Assembly (NCBI GenBank): GCA_022820725.1
Contig: JAJEFA010000012.1
Span: forward strand, 1-64,000
DNA length: 64,000 nt
Reading direction: 5' to 3'
Source: Candidatus Binatia bacterium
GTDB lineage: Bacteria; Desulfobacterota; Binatia; Bin18
Shown: in pieces, positions 17,748-26,713 of the stretch
Position numbering within the stretch: position 1 is the stretch's first letter
Layout of the letters: the number at the start of each line of letters is the position of its first letter
Position numbers and translations under genes: made by a program
The notes under the pieces: generated by a model
What the model saw: the letters and a program-made list of their open reading frames with translations, nothing else
Told to the model about the DNA's origin: nothing
Database searches by the model: none

Positions 17748-17960
17748 ATGTCAGATCCTGACCAGCCTCTATCATCTTCGGACACGCAGGAGGACCCTGC
17801 TGAACGGCTAGTCCAACATCTATTGCGCCAGCCGCATGACCTTGTTGATGCACGTCGCCTGTTCCAACGTTTCCAGGTCACCACACGAGAGTTCCAGCGC
17901 GCCCTTCGTCAATTTGAAGCCTTACGTCCCACAGGAGACATTCCACCCCAACCCGCATAG
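17748..17960 (+). CDS. Small uncharacterised protein
   Basis: The protein has 70 residues, rich in Gln, Arg and Pro (LVQHLLRQPHDLVDARRLFQ then RFQVTTREFQRALRQFEALR). AAGGAG stands 6 bases before the ATG, supporting expression. The central residues could form a short helix-turn-helix, but I do not recognise the family. Confidence 0.5.
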   Translation: MSDPDQPLSSSDTQEDPAERLVQHLLRQPHDLVDARRLFQRFQVTTREFQRALRQFEALRPTGDIPPQPA

Positions 17961-17972
17961 TTGTTACGCATT

Positions 17973-18029
17973 GAGAAAGTAAATACGTCCGGCCTTTATA
18001 TGGTTTTTGCAGGACGCATTTACCTTCTC
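17973..18029. repeat. 57-bp hairpin, diverged relative of the 56-bp element
   Basis: GAGAAAGTAAATACGTCC (17973-17990) and GGACGCATTTACCTTCTC (18012-18029) pair at 16 of 18 positions around a 21-base loop. Length, arm length and the GTAAA-N5-TCC core resemble the 56-bp family, but only about 12 of 17 arm positions agree. It lies 12 bases after a stop codon and could act as terminator or 3' stabiliser. The rest of 17961-18225 holds no recognisable gene. Confidence 0.6.
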
Positions 18030-18225
18030 GGCACCTGCTTATCCATCCAACCGGGAAGTCTGGAGAAACAAGGAGAAGCCGGTGCCGAAATACTATCTCA
18101 GGTCAAAACTCCGGCACATTTTTTATCTCGGTCGTGATAGATAATAAATCTTCACATCCGAATCGGATATCCGCGTCCGAAGTCTTTAAGATTTGTCCTA
18201 TGTAGAGAGAAAATAGGATTCCGTC

Positions 18226-18678
18226 ATGATTGAAGTAAACGGTATTGCGCATATTATTCTGACCGTCGGTCGGTTCGAGGAATGCCGGGCGTTCTATAAA
18301 AAGCTCCTGCCGTTTCTTGGTCTTCAACTGGTCTTTGACGGCGAAGACATGTGCTACCATGTCGGAGCCCGGACGGGTGTCGGCATACAGCGCTGCGCTC
18401 CCGAGCACCAAGACGAGCGTTTCGTTCAAACGCGCACCGGGCTACACCATTTCTGTTTTCGTGCTCGTTCCAGGCAGGATGTCGATCAGGTCTATGAGCT
18501 GCTGGAAGAGCTCAACGCGACCGTCGTCACGCCGCCCCAAGAAGGTTCGTGGGCACCGGGCTACTACTCGGTCTTATTTGAAGACCCGGACGGTATCCGG
18601 GTCGAGGTGAATTACGTTCCGGGTAAGGGTGTATTGGCCAAAGACGCCGGGTTTAATCCGAGCGGAGACTATCAGTAG
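18226..18678 (+). CDS. VOC (glyoxalase/dioxygenase) superfamily protein
   Basis: The protein has 150 residues in two beta-alpha-beta3 halves. IAHIILTVGRFEECRAFYKK carries the first metal histidine, LHHFCFRARSRQDV a second, and SVLFEDPDGIRVEVNYV the terminal glutamate. Members are metal-dependent isomerases, epimerases or dioxygenases; the reaction cannot be assigned. Its last seven bases overlap the 3' end of the convergent flavoprotein gene. Confidence 0.82.
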   Translation: MIEVNGIAHIILTVGRFEECRAFYKKLLPFLGLQLVFDGEDMCYHVGARTGVGIQRCAPEHQDERFVQTRTGLHHFCFRARSRQDVDQVYELLEELNATVVTPPQEGSWAPGYYSVLFEDPDGIRVEVNYVPGKGVLAKDAGFNPSGDYQ

Positions 18679-20084
18679 GTATTTCGAGCGGCTTCCTGTC
18701 CCGCAATACGTCCAAATACCGCGCCCCGTAAAACCGAGGTCGCACCCATATAGTTGTAGTAATACAGCTCGCCCATCGGCTCGCCAGCGACGTAGAGACC
18801 AGGAATGGTGCGGCCCGTGGAGTGGATGACTTGGGCGTGCGGGTTGGATTTAAGGCCGCCAAAGGTGAACGTGATGCCTCCGGTCACGGGATAGGCCAGA
18901 TAGGGCGGCGTGTCGAGCGGCCGAGCCCAGTTGGTCTTATTGACGACCAAGCCATGTGTCGCCAGACCGTCAAGGGTGAGCGGATCAAATTCCCCCGCTT
19001 GACAGGCTGCGTTGTATTCCTCAATGGTTTGCTCCATGCGACCGGCCGGAACCTCGATGCGCGCGGCCAACTCCCGAATGCTCGACGCTTCAAACGCCTC
19101 CTCGTCCGTCCGAATTGCCCGTTTCCAGGCTTCCGGGTCTTCAGCGCGCGGTTTGTTGTCAAAGACGTTAAAGGCTACCCCGCCTTTATGCGCCATAATG
19201 GCCTTGCTGAATTTCACATAAGTCTGATCGCGAAAGTCTTCACCTTCATTGAGAAAGCGTTCACCGTCTTCGTCAATGAAAAGACCGAGTTGAAAGATAT
19301 AGATCGCCGTCACCCCACATTCAAAAGGCGTAGAACGTGCGTCAAGCACGGCAGAGTGGAAATCGCCCCATTGGCCGGCCGGCATAGCTCCAATGGCCAG
19401 GGCCATACGCAGCCCATCGCCGGTATTATACCGGCTGCCTCGCAGAATGAGTCCATCCATATGCCGTCCTAAATACCGGACCCGCATCTCCGGGTTGGCC
19501 TCGAAACCGCCACTGGCAATCACGACCCCGCCACGGGCTTGAATATCGGTATAGCCCCCGGGTTCGAGCGCGCGCACACCAACCACGCGTCCACTCCGGT
19601 TAGTGAGGAGGGTTTCAGCCGCGGTCTCATAGGCAACATGCACCCCACCCCGCTCCAGATGCTTGTAGAGGGTGTCGACCAGCTGCCAGCCACCACCCAC
19701 AGGCTGACGTCGATAGCCGGCGACATTGGGATAGCCCTTTTCCCATGCAATCCCCATCTCAGTCAGCCAATCGACCGCGTCAGCCGCATTATCCACCACG
19801 ACCTGGACCAAGTCTTTGTTCGCCCGCCCACGCGAAACCCGCAGAAAGGCGTCAAAGAAGTCCTCTTTGGTCTGCCGGGTGGGACAGTACTCATCCGCTT
19901 CGTGAGGATAGCGGATTTGAGCATCGGCAATAGCAGAGTTCCCGCCACGTTGCAGCTTGGGAGCCTTTTCGAGCAGGATGACTTCAGCGCCTTCGTGCAT
20001 CGCGCTGATGGCTGCGGAGAGGCCAGCAATACCACCACCTATGACGACGACGTCGCAATCGATTTCAGGGATAGATTCGGACAT
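18672..20084 (-). CDS. FAD-dependent oxidoreductase, fumarate reductase/tricarballylate dehydrogenase type
   Basis: The protein has 470 residues. The FAD-binding DCDVVVIGGGIAGLSAAISA, NSAIADAQIRYP, ARGGVVIASGGFEANPEMR and the C-terminal GLYVAGEPMGELYYYNYMGA are the fumarate reductase/succinate dehydrogenase flavoprotein family signature. Length and sequence style are closest to TcuA-like single-subunit enzymes and 3-ketosteroid-type dehydrogenases. No signal peptide or haem motif is present, so it is soluble and cytoplasmic. It lies downstream of the AOR operon on the same strand, separated by a hairpin. Confidence 0.85.
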   Translation of the reverse strand: MSESIPEIDCDVVVIGGGIAGLSAAISAMHEGAEVILLEKAPKLQRGGNSAIADAQIRYPHEADEYCPTRQTKEDFFDAFLRVSRGRANKDLVQVVVDNAADAVDWLTEMGIAWEKGYPNVAGYRRQPVGGGWQLVDTLYKHLERGGVHVAYETAAETLLTNRSGRVVGVRALEPGGYTDIQARGGVVIASGGFEANPEMRVRYLGRHMDGLILRGSRYNTGDGLRMALAIGAMPAGQWGDFHSAVLDARSTPFECGVTAIYIFQLGLFIDEDGERFLNEGEDFRDQTYVKFSKAIMAHKGGVAFNVFDNKPRAEDPEAWKRAIRTDEEAFEASSIRELAARIEVPAGRMEQTIEEYNAACQAGEFDPLTLDGLATHGLVVNKTNWARPLDTPPYLAYPVTGGITFTFGGLKSNPHAQVIHSTGRTIPGLYVAGEPMGELYYYNYMGATSVLRGAVFGRIAGQEAARNTY

Positions 20085-20119
20085 GTTCTTTTATTCTTTC
20101 TGGCCGGCTGCACAAAAAC

Positions 20120-20147
20120 GTAGGGGCGCAGCATGCTGCGCCCCTAT
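20120..20147. repeat. Palindromic hairpin, GTAGGGGC family (copy 1)
   Basis: A 28-base near-perfect palindrome opens GTAGGGGCGCAGC, is centred on CATG and has one terminal mismatch. It shares its outer GTAGGGGC and inner CATG with the palindrome at 35657-35684, but the intervening bases differ while keeping pairing. It lies between the MoaD-like gene and the flavoprotein gene and may terminate the former. Confidence 0.75.
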
Positions 20148-20183
20148 CCATCCTGAACTATGGGTCTGATCCTCAGAAATCGT

Positions 20184-20465
20184 CTAGCCTCCGGCAATAC
20201 CAACCATGAAGGAGACGGTTTCCCCGTCCGCTAAGGTATCATCAATAAAGAGCCGCCGTCCTGTGGAATCGACAAAGAGCGTGCCGTTGGTATTCAAATC
20301 CTGGGTTTTCGGGTCAATGAGCAAGGCCTCCATCCGCTCTCCATACTTGGTCGTCAGGATCTGTGCCAATTCAGCCATATGAGGCTGTTCGAGTTGGATG
20401 GTCTCACTCGTAATTTGCGTGATTTCCTTAAAACGAGCCGTATACTCCGCTTGGACCGTAATCAC
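20184..20465 (-). CDS. MoaD/ThiS-like ubiquitin-fold sulfur carrier
   Basis: The protein has 93 residues and ends in the essential Gly-Gly (VSFMVGIAGG). It shows the MoaD pattern: RFKEITQITSETIQLE, a DDTLADGETVSF near the end. MoaD carries a C-terminal thiocarboxylate that supplies the dithiolene sulfurs of molybdopterin. Position next to an AOR gene points to a dedicated carrier for the tungstopterin cofactor. GTG start with GAGGAAAGG 8 bases upstream. Confidence 0.85.
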   Translation of the reverse strand: MITVQAEYTARFKEITQITSETIQLEQPHMAELAQILTTKYGERMEALLIDPKTQDLNTNGTLFVDSTGRRLFIDDTLADGETVSFMVGIAGG

Positions 20466-20482
20466 GTCTTATTCCTTTCCTC

Positions 20483-20538
20483 AAAAGAGTACGCATGTCC
20501 AGCGTTTCATCTCTATTGGAGGACACGTTTACTCTTTT
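20483..20538 (+). repeat. 56-bp palindromic element, copy C
   Basis: AAAAGAGTACGCATGTCC at the left and GGACACGTTTACTCTTTT at the right form 18-base arms agreeing at 15 positions. Inner sequences AGCGTTTCATCTC and GGAGGACAC match copies A and D. It fills the gap between the AOR stop (20542) and the MoaD-like gene start (20465) within one operon. Confidence 0.85.
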
Positions 20539-20541
20539 CAA

Positions 20542-22569
20542 TTAGTCTGGGATACCAGGGTCGTCAGACGCTTTCATCTCAACGTGGACCGCACGGCCAG
20601 AACGACTCTCACCGGCAATGGCGTTGTCGGCGGCCAGCACATCAGCAACATCTTCCATCCCAAGTTCTTCGAGTTTCTTGCGCGTCTGGAGGCCGGTTTC
20701 TTTGTCCCAGCCACGCCACTCATAATATTCGTCCAGCACTTGCTCGAACATATCAGCGGCAACACGCCCTTTATTCGGCCCTTCCGGACACGGTTCGTGC
20801 ATCCAGCGCTCGCAGATCGTGTCGTGCTCACGACGCAGGCCAAGACGAGAGTTATACGCCTTTTCCAGGTTACAGATTCGCTCACCGTCGAGCATGCGCT
20901 CTTCTTTCGTCCGGTCAATCCCGGTCACTGCCGTATAAGCCTCGCCGTAGTAGCTCTCCGGCGCATAGCTGAGTGGGTCGAGCAGCCAGTGGAAGAGGCA
21001 TACGCCGTACGAATTAATGAGCGCAACCTGATTTTCGAGCACAGCCGTGCAAGCCCCTTTCAGGTCAGGAACAGTCGGGTCACCGGCAATTGGCGTCCCA
21101 AAATAGGCTTTCGAGAGATCTTTGCGCTGAAATTTCTCGATCAGGCCGATACCCTTCAAGTGGTCTGAACCACGCGAGGCCACCGCCATATTGTTCATCC
21201 AGGTGGGGAAAGGCCGCATCTCTTCCGTAAAGCTCGCACCACCTTTCCCGTAGATGGCATACTTCATGAAGTTCTGGCCCTTTTGTTCTGAGTAGCGCAG
21301 CGCTCCCCAGTACGCGCCATCCCGAAACAGCCAACCAAACGGATTAGTTTGATACGATACGTTTTTTACCAACTCTTCGATATCTTCAATATTGCCCCAT
21401 TCGAGACTCTGGGGTTTCCCAAATAATTCTTCCACATCACGATCAGAGATCAGCTCGCGCTGCTTGAGCTCCATGATGAACCCGATTGAGCAACTGAGGT
21501 CTTGGTTGTCGATACCGTAATCGTTGGTGATCTTGCCCCAGTGGGCCACTTCAGCCCAATCGCGAATATCCATCGCGCCCGCACCGCTGGCCGTTGTAAG
21601 GTATTCGGGATGGCGGAACGTTTCGCCAACAAATTTCTTTGCCTGTTCTGATTCGTGGCCCTCAATCTTATAGCGGCCATCACACGCAATATAGCAGTCA
21701 GACGAACATACTTCCGAGTATTTGTGGTATTTTTTGACCCAGTTATCTGACCGTACTTCCTCACCACGGAACAACGCGCCTTGGTTGTTACGCCAGAAGT
21801 TTCCGCCGATCCTTTGGTACATCTCGACCGCGCCCAGGGTTCCACGTCGTTTGAAACCGTACGCCGCTTCGTTCCCATCCAGCTTTTGGCGGAAGTCGTC
21901 CGACCATTCCAGGAGTCCATTCGGATTGTCTATTTTCACGCCGCCGTTGCCCTGCACGGCAATGGCTTTCAGGTTCTTGGAACCCATGACCCCACCGCCA
22001 CCGGACCGGGCATGAATGCGCCAGCCGTCTGAGACCACACCGGCGATGCCAACCTGATTTTCCCCGGCCTGGCCGATGGACAAGGTATGCGTGGTGGAGG
22101 GATAGTCGCCTAATTCCTGCTTGAGCATTTCGTGGGTTTCTTCGCAGCCCTTTCCCCACAGGTGGGTCGCGTCGCAGATAGTGACTTCTTCGTTGCAAAT
22201 ATGCAGATAGACCGGCTTGGGAGCCTTGCCGGTAACAACGATATAGTCAAAGCCGCTAAAGCGGACCATATAGGGAAACTTGCCGCCTCCGGCCGAGTCC
22301 CCAAAAATCCCGTAACACGGGCTCTTAAACGTCAGCCGGCCTTTGACCCCAATCCCTGAACCAACACCGGCGAGTGGCCCGACGCCGAAGATAAAGATAT
22401 TGTCCGGGCTGCGTGGGTCACACATTGGGTCATGTTTGAGAAAATGCTCCCACATGAGCCAATCATTAATGCCCGAGCCGCCCACCCAACGCTCAAACAG
22501 CGCGTGTGGAATACGCTCTTTTTTGATTGTCCCTGTCGTCAGATCAACTCTCAGCAGTCCGCCTTCCAT
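20542..22569 (-). CDS. Aldehyde:ferredoxin oxidoreductase family (tungsten enzyme)
   Basis: The protein has 675 residues. The N-terminal GLLRVDLTTGTIKKERIP, WVGGSGINDWLMWEH, PLAGVGSGIGVKGRLTFKSP and ARSGGGGVMGSKNLKAIAV are AOR hallmarks; the AOR fold binds a bis-tungstopterin and one [4Fe-4S] cluster. Cluster cysteines are C288, C292 and C296 (CSSDCYIAC) with C524 in SYGVCLFHW. The first spacing is C-x3-C; the classic enzymes have C-x2-C. The companion four-cluster ferredoxin upstream resembles AOR-type benzoyl-CoA reductase (BamB/BamC) and aldehyde oxidoreductase pairs. The ATG at 22569 was chosen because AAAGGGG precedes it; the frame begins two codons earlier at TTG. Confidence 0.87.
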   Translation of the reverse strand: MEGGLLRVDLTTGTIKKERIPHALFERWVGGSGINDWLMWEHFLKHDPMCDPRSPDNIFIFGVGPLAGVGSGIGVKGRLTFKSPCYGIFGDSAGGGKFPYMVRFSGFDYIVVTGKAPKPVYLHICNEEVTICDATHLWGKGCEETHEMLKQELGDYPSTTHTLSIGQAGENQVGIAGVVSDGWRIHARSGGGGVMGSKNLKAIAVQGNGGVKIDNPNGLLEWSDDFRQKLDGNEAAYGFKRRGTLGAVEMYQRIGGNFWRNNQGALFRGEEVRSDNWVKKYHKYSEVCSSDCYIACDGRYKIEGHESEQAKKFVGETFRHPEYLTTASGAGAMDIRDWAEVAHWGKITNDYGIDNQDLSCSIGFIMELKQRELISDRDVEELFGKPQSLEWGNIEDIEELVKNVSYQTNPFGWLFRDGAYWGALRYSEQKGQNFMKYAIYGKGGASFTEEMRPFPTWMNNMAVASRGSDHLKGIGLIEKFQRKDLSKAYFGTPIAGDPTVPDLKGACTAVLENQVALINSYGVCLFHWLLDPLSYAPESYYGEAYTAVTGIDRTKEERMLDGERICNLEKAYNSRLGLRREHDTICERWMHEPCPEGPNKGRVAADMFEQVLDEYYEWRGWDKETGLQTRKKLEELGMEDVADVLAADNAIAGESRSGRAVHVEMKASDDPGIPD

Positions 22570-22602
22570 AATCAAGACCCCTTTGTGGTTGCAGTGTCGC
22601 TC

Positions 22603-23253
22603 TTACGCCGCAGAGCTTACCTTTCCTTTGGATAACATCGCCTGCATGATCCCAACTTCGTCTCGCGCTTCTGGCTTTTGACGCAAAATTTGCCCGAACG
22701 CTGCTTTTTCCTCATAAAAAAGAACGGGCAGCCGAGGATATTGTTTGCCGGCATTGAGCATCTCGGGACGGGTGGAGCAGGCTTTCACACAAGCCGGGTC
22801 CCCGCCGCACAAATCGCACTTGAGCAACTCACCGGTCGGCGCAACAAAGACCGTGTCAAACGGACAGCCGGGAACGCATTCCATGCACTGAATGCATTTG
22901 TCCTGGTCAATCACCGCGGCCTGAGTCTCAGGGTCATAATAGAACGCATCCGTCGGACAGACTTCAGCACAAGGAGGCGGATTGGCGCAGTGATGACAGA
23001 TGGCCGGCATAAATCCGAAGCCATCTTTTGAGACGCGCGAGACCTGGGGCGCATGGTCGATTTTAATACGCGTCCAGACCGGGTTCAGCTCCCCTTCCGG
23101 TGAGTGGATCAGCGAGCATGCCACCTCACACATTTTACAATCAGTACACAGGTTTTGGAGCGCAAAGAGCTTGGTTGGAACATTCGGGACATCGTCTCCG
23201 GGCCGGTACCATACCTCACCGTTGACGAGTTCTTTTTGTCTGGTTTCCTGCAT
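22603..23253 (-). CDS. Four-cluster 4Fe-4S ferredoxin, AOR electron-transfer subunit
   Basis: The protein has 216 residues with four cysteine sets suited to four [4Fe-4S] clusters: CTDCKMCEVAC, CHHCANPPPCAEVC, CIQCMECVPGC and CDLCGGDPACVKAC. This is the DmsB/HybA/HycB-type arrangement. It begins the minus-strand operon, with AOR 33 bases downstream, so it most likely passes electrons between AOR and ferredoxin, NAD or a quinone partner. No twin-arginine signal is present; cytoplasmic. Confidence 0.88.
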   Translation of the reverse strand: MQETRQKELVNGEVWYRPGDDVPNVPTKLFALQNLCTDCKMCEVACSLIHSPEGELNPVWTRIKIDHAPQVSRVSKDGFGFMPAICHHCANPPPCAEVCPTDAFYYDPETQAAVIDQDKCIQCMECVPGCPFDTVFVAPTGELLKCDLCGGDPACVKACSTRPEMLNAGKQYPRLPVLFYEEKAAFGQILRQKPEARDEVGIMQAMLSKGKVSSAA

Positions 23254-23371
23254 AGGAATAAGAGCCCTCCTTACTGAAGCTGCATGCTATGCCGGATGAC
23301 GTTTGCCTGTCAAGCGAAAACCCCGTAAATACATAGCATCGGTCCGAGAGGTCAGCCTGGAAGGGAACAGT

Positions 23372-23653
23372 ATGAAAAAGCGAGAAACCCTGATTCATCC
23401 CACACTTGGTCGTCTGCCGGCCAGAAAAGTATTGGAGTGCATCTTTGCCCTCTCCCCCACCGGGAAAATCCTGCATCATCATCTTGAGGAAGTCCGCACG
23501 AGTGAGAGCGGTGGCGAAACGGACGGGGAGATTGAGTATACACTGACAGGCGCACCGCCGGCAGCCGGACGAGAACGCTGCCGCATCATCCCGCCCTTTG
23601 TCCGGGAATTCGACCCACCGGAATTTCCGATTCCACAGGAGTCTCGTTTATGA
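23372..23653 (+). CDS. Uncharacterised protein coupled to rhodanese
   Basis: The protein has 93 residues (MKKRETLIHPTLGRLPARKV, HHHLEEVRTS near the middle). I do not recognise the family. It overlaps the rhodanese start by four bases (ATGA), indicating translational coupling. The start was set at the ATG after AAGGGA. Confidence 0.55.
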   Translation: MKKRETLIHPTLGRLPARKVLECIFALSPTGKILHHHLEEVRTSESGGETDGEIEYTLTGAPPAAGRERCRIIPPFVREFDPPEFPIPQESRL

Positions 23654-24096
23654 GTGTCACCCCCCTCACCCCCCAAGAAGCGTTTGAGCGCATGCAGAAC
23701 GATTCCGCTGCGACGTATGTTGATGTTCGTACCGTGGCCGAGTTCGCCACCGGCCATCCCAAAGGAAAAGTCATCAACGTCCCGATTGTCTTCTTTCATC
23801 CGACCACAAATGAAATTTTTCAAAACGAGAGCTTTGATCTGGTCATGGCAGACGTGTGTCCCAAAGAGACTTCGCTGATCGTCGGCTGTGAGAAAGGACC
23901 CCGAGCAAAGCAGGCGGTCGCGCGACTCACGGCTGCGGGCTATGAAAACGTGCACTTGATGGAAGCGGGTCACGCCGGCTGGAAATCCGCCGACCTGCCG
24001 ATCACGACCGATAATAGAGACGGGATCAGCTATGTTTCTCTCCTCACCCCGGCTAAACGGAAACAGAAAAAGAAGAAGAAAAAGGCAGCCCATTAA
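23650..24096 (+). CDS. Rhodanese-like sulfurtransferase
   Basis: The protein has 148 residues. TYVDVRTVAEFATGHPKG opens the rhodanese domain. The active-site loop reads VGCEKGPRAKQAV, with the catalytic cysteine and a CxxGxR-like sequence with one extra residue. The C-terminus is a run of lysines (KRKQKKKKKK), unusual for the family and suggestive of nucleic acid or membrane contact. Transfers sulfane sulfur to an unknown acceptor. Confidence 0.83.
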   Translation: MSVTPLTPQEAFERMQNDSAATYVDVRTVAEFATGHPKGKVINVPIVFFHPTTNEIFQNESFDLVMADVCPKETSLIVGCEKGPRAKQAVARLTAAGYENVHLMEAGHAGWKSADLPITTDNRDGISYVSLLTPAKRKQKKKKKKAAH

Positions 24097-24153
24097 CGTC
24101 CTCCATCACCGCCCATGACAGCCGACCGGCATGTTTTGGACTGAGAATATCCT

Positions 24154-25302
24154 ATGCCCCCCGCTCGGCTGACGACCCACTGCGGTTGTATTCTTGTGTC
24201 CGTCGCACTGCTGTCCTCGCCGGCCTTGGGAGAAGATGACTATCGGTCCGTCATTGCGCGTCAGGAGGGAGAGGTGCTCCGATTCCTGCGGGCCTTTGAA
24301 CGTGTACAGGAACAGCTCCACCCGGCAAAATTCACCCAGTTCCAGGCCGACCTCAGCCAGACGGTTGGCGAGCTGTTCGTGCGCCTCCGATCTGAATTGA
24401 ACGACCTCGATCCACCCCCGGAGCGGCAGGATTTCCACCGGACCTGGCTTGAGGCCGTTGGCCTGCTGGATACGACCTATGGAATTTTTGTACGGAGCGA
24501 TCAGGCCGGTTTTATGGGGGCGTTTATGCAGAGCCGCTCGGCCTTCACTCGGGCGCGCTATCTTTTGTACGAAATCCGCTTGGACACGCCCGTGCTGCAC
24601 CCCTACTGGGTTCTACCGGAGGCGGTGGCGCATCTCCCCAAACTGGAAAAGCGTGTCCCCGCCCAGCAGCATCGGGTCGGTATTTCCCACCACCCTCCGT
24701 CGAGCAATCACGGAGCCTACTCTCTCTATGTGCCGGAGCATTATAACCCCCAACGCCACTGGCCGCTGATTATCGCCCTGCACGGTGCTGGCGGGGCAAA
24801 TGACGAATACTTGCTGACATGGCTGCGGCCGGCCAAGAGCAAAGGCTATATTGTCCTTGCGCCCAAATCGCTCGGTCTGACCTGGACGATTGAGAAGCCG
24901 GAACCGGACGTCGTGTCTGTCACCTCCACACTCATGGCTCTGCGCGAGCGTTACGCCATCGATCCCGACCGGATTCTTGTTACCGGTTTGTCGGACGGTG
25001 GTACGTTCTCGTATGCGCTAAGTGCCGGTCGACCGAACCTCTTTGGCGCGATTGCTCCGGTTGCCGGAGTCTTGCCGCCCTGGCTGGATATGCAAAAGGC
25101 CGTCACCCTGCCCTTTCTGATTATCCACGGCAGCCAGGATTTTATTTTTCCGGTGGCGGTCGCTCGCCTGGCCCACGCCACGCTTGTCGAAAACGGCCTG
25201 AAAGAAGTGACATTTACAGAGCTGCCGGAGTGGGGCCACGCTTATACCTACTCGATTAACGAAACCTATGTTCTGCCTTGGTTTGAGCGCTTGTTTGAAT
25301 GA
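24154..25302 (+). CDS. Secreted alpha/beta hydrolase (esterase/PHB depolymerase-like)
   Basis: The protein has 382 residues with a signal peptide (ILVSVALLSSPALGEDD). Residues 25-170 form a helical pre-domain. The hydrolase core shows the oxyanion HGAGG (ALHGAGGANDEYL), nucleophile elbow TGLSDGGTF, acid in IHGSQDFIFPV and histidine in PEWGHAYTY. It resembles phospholipase/carboxylesterase and PHB-depolymerase-like esterases. A periplasmic or secreted ester substrate is inferred. Confidence 0.8.
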   Translation: MPPARLTTHCGCILVSVALLSSPALGEDDYRSVIARQEGEVLRFLRAFERVQEQLHPAKFTQFQADLSQTVGELFVRLRSELNDLDPPPERQDFHRTWLEAVGLLDTTYGIFVRSDQAGFMGAFMQSRSAFTRARYLLYEIRLDTPVLHPYWVLPEAVAHLPKLEKRVPAQQHRVGISHHPPSSNHGAYSLYVPEHYNPQRHWPLIIALHGAGGANDEYLLTWLRPAKSKGYIVLAPKSLGLTWTIEKPEPDVVSVTSTLMALRERYAIDPDRILVTGLSDGGTFSYALSAGRPNLFGAIAPVAGVLPPWLDMQKAVTLPFLIIHGSQDFIFPVAVARLAHATLVENGLKEVTFTELPEWGHAYTYSINETYVLPWFERLFE

Positions 25303-25400
25303 ATGCGCACCTGTGTGTTCATTCGGCGTTTCTACTTGCATTCGCCCAAGCCACGTGAAAGATTGCCCTCTTAGCGTTCTGAGCCAATGAGGAGAGTCGA

Positions 25401-26705
25401 ATGAGTACGCGTATGGATGCTGCCCTGCCCGTCCAACCAACCGAGAGTGTGGAAGTTTCGTTACAGAAAGACTTCGACGCCGGCGTGCATCGCTGGCACG
25501 AGAAATACCCGAAACTCGGGACCGGGCCGGTCTCTGTCGAACCCATGGTCTCCAAGCAGTGGTTTGAGGCTGAACGCGAATATATTTACAAAAAATGTTG
25601 GCTGCACGTCGGAACGGTAGATGCCATTCCCAACCCCGGCGACTATTTCGTCCATGAGATCGCCATTGCCAAGGCATCCATTGTCCTCATTCGGGGCAAA
25701 GATAATGTTGTTCGTGGTTTCTATAACGTCTGCCGCCATCGGGGCAACAAACTGGTCTGGGACTATAAAGGCTCAAGCTCGTGCTATTTGAGCTGCAAGT
25801 TTCATGGCTGGGTCTACGACGCCGAAGGCACCCTCAGAGACGTGCCCGACGGCGAGCGCTTTTATGAGAATCTTGAGGGCAAGGCCAACCTCATTCCGGT
25901 GCATACCGCGGTGTGGGAAGGCTTTATCTTCGTGAATCTCGACCCCCATCCGACCGAGACCCTGGAAGAATATCTGGGGGAAGCCGGCCAGCGCATGAAG
26001 GACTTTCCGTTTCAGCGCGTCCCGCTCCAGTTTCATTATCAGTCCTATCAGCGCGCCAATTGGAAGCTGATGTTGGACGCGCAGTCCGAAATCTACCACG
26101 TGCGCTATCTGCACAGTTACTCCTGGCCGGATGTCTTTACCCGCCCGGACAATCCCTACGGCCATGCCTATGCACTGGACCTGTACGACCGCCACCGCGT
26201 CGGCAACTGGCCGGGCAATAAGTATTTTCAGCCCAAAGATGTTGAAGGCTTAGCACTCGGCAGATCGGCCGCCATCACCTCCAGAGACAACGATTTCGTT
26301 CTGCCCACCGGTCAGGGTATCAATGTCACCAACGCGGACGATTGGGGCTTTGATATTGTCCACGTTTTTCCGAATCTCAACATCCTGATTCTGCCCGGCG
26401 TGTGGCATACCCATCAGTTCTGGCCCATCTCGGAAAACGAAGCGCTATGGGAACTCAAGATTCACATGCCGAGCGCCGCAACCCCCAGCGAGCGATTCGG
26501 GCAGGAATACAATAAAATTCTCCTGCGGGACGCCCTGCTTGAAGACGGCGCCACGCATGAACATACCCAGGACGCCCTGGAGACCGGAGCCATTGAGCAG
26601 ATTTATTTGCAAGACGAAGAACTCTTTGTCCGCCACTCATATTGGGCCGTAGAGCAGGAGATTCGTGCCAGACGCGATGGCGTCCGCAACTCCCTGTTCG
26701 ATTAG
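25401..26705 (+). CDS. Rieske aromatic ring-hydroxylating oxygenase, alpha subunit
   Basis: The protein has 434 residues. The Rieske [2Fe-2S] ligands are C111-x-H113 (CRHRGNKL) and C132-x2-H135 (CKFHGW). The mononuclear iron histidines are H233 and H238 in SEIYHVRYLH. The residue expected to bridge the two centres is E230, as in carnitine-type oxygenases; naphthalene-dioxygenase-like enzymes have Asp. No beta subunit or reductase gene is adjacent. The downstream small protein and the EthD protein appear co-transcribed. GAGGAG precedes the ATG. Substrate unknown. Confidence 0.88.
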   Translation: MSTRMDAALPVQPTESVEVSLQKDFDAGVHRWHEKYPKLGTGPVSVEPMVSKQWFEAEREYIYKKCWLHVGTVDAIPNPGDYFVHEIAIAKASIVLIRGKDNVVRGFYNVCRHRGNKLVWDYKGSSSCYLSCKFHGWVYDAEGTLRDVPDGERFYENLEGKANLIPVHTAVWEGFIFVNLDPHPTETLEEYLGEAGQRMKDFPFQRVPLQFHYQSYQRANWKLMLDAQSEIYHVRYLHSYSWPDVFTRPDNPYGHAYALDLYDRHRVGNWPGNKYFQPKDVEGLALGRSAAITSRDNDFVLPTGQGINVTNADDWGFDIVHVFPNLNILILPGVWHTHQFWPISENEALWELKIHMPSAATPSERFGQEYNKILLRDALLEDGATHEHTQDALETGAIEQIYLQDEELFVRHSYWAVEQEIRARRDGVRNSLFD

Positions 26706-26713
26706 GATTGACG

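Noticed and set aside
25298..25322. Intrinsic terminator after the hydrolase gene
   Set aside because: A GAATGAA...TTCATTC inverted repeat exists, but the stem is short and AT-rich with no U-tract.
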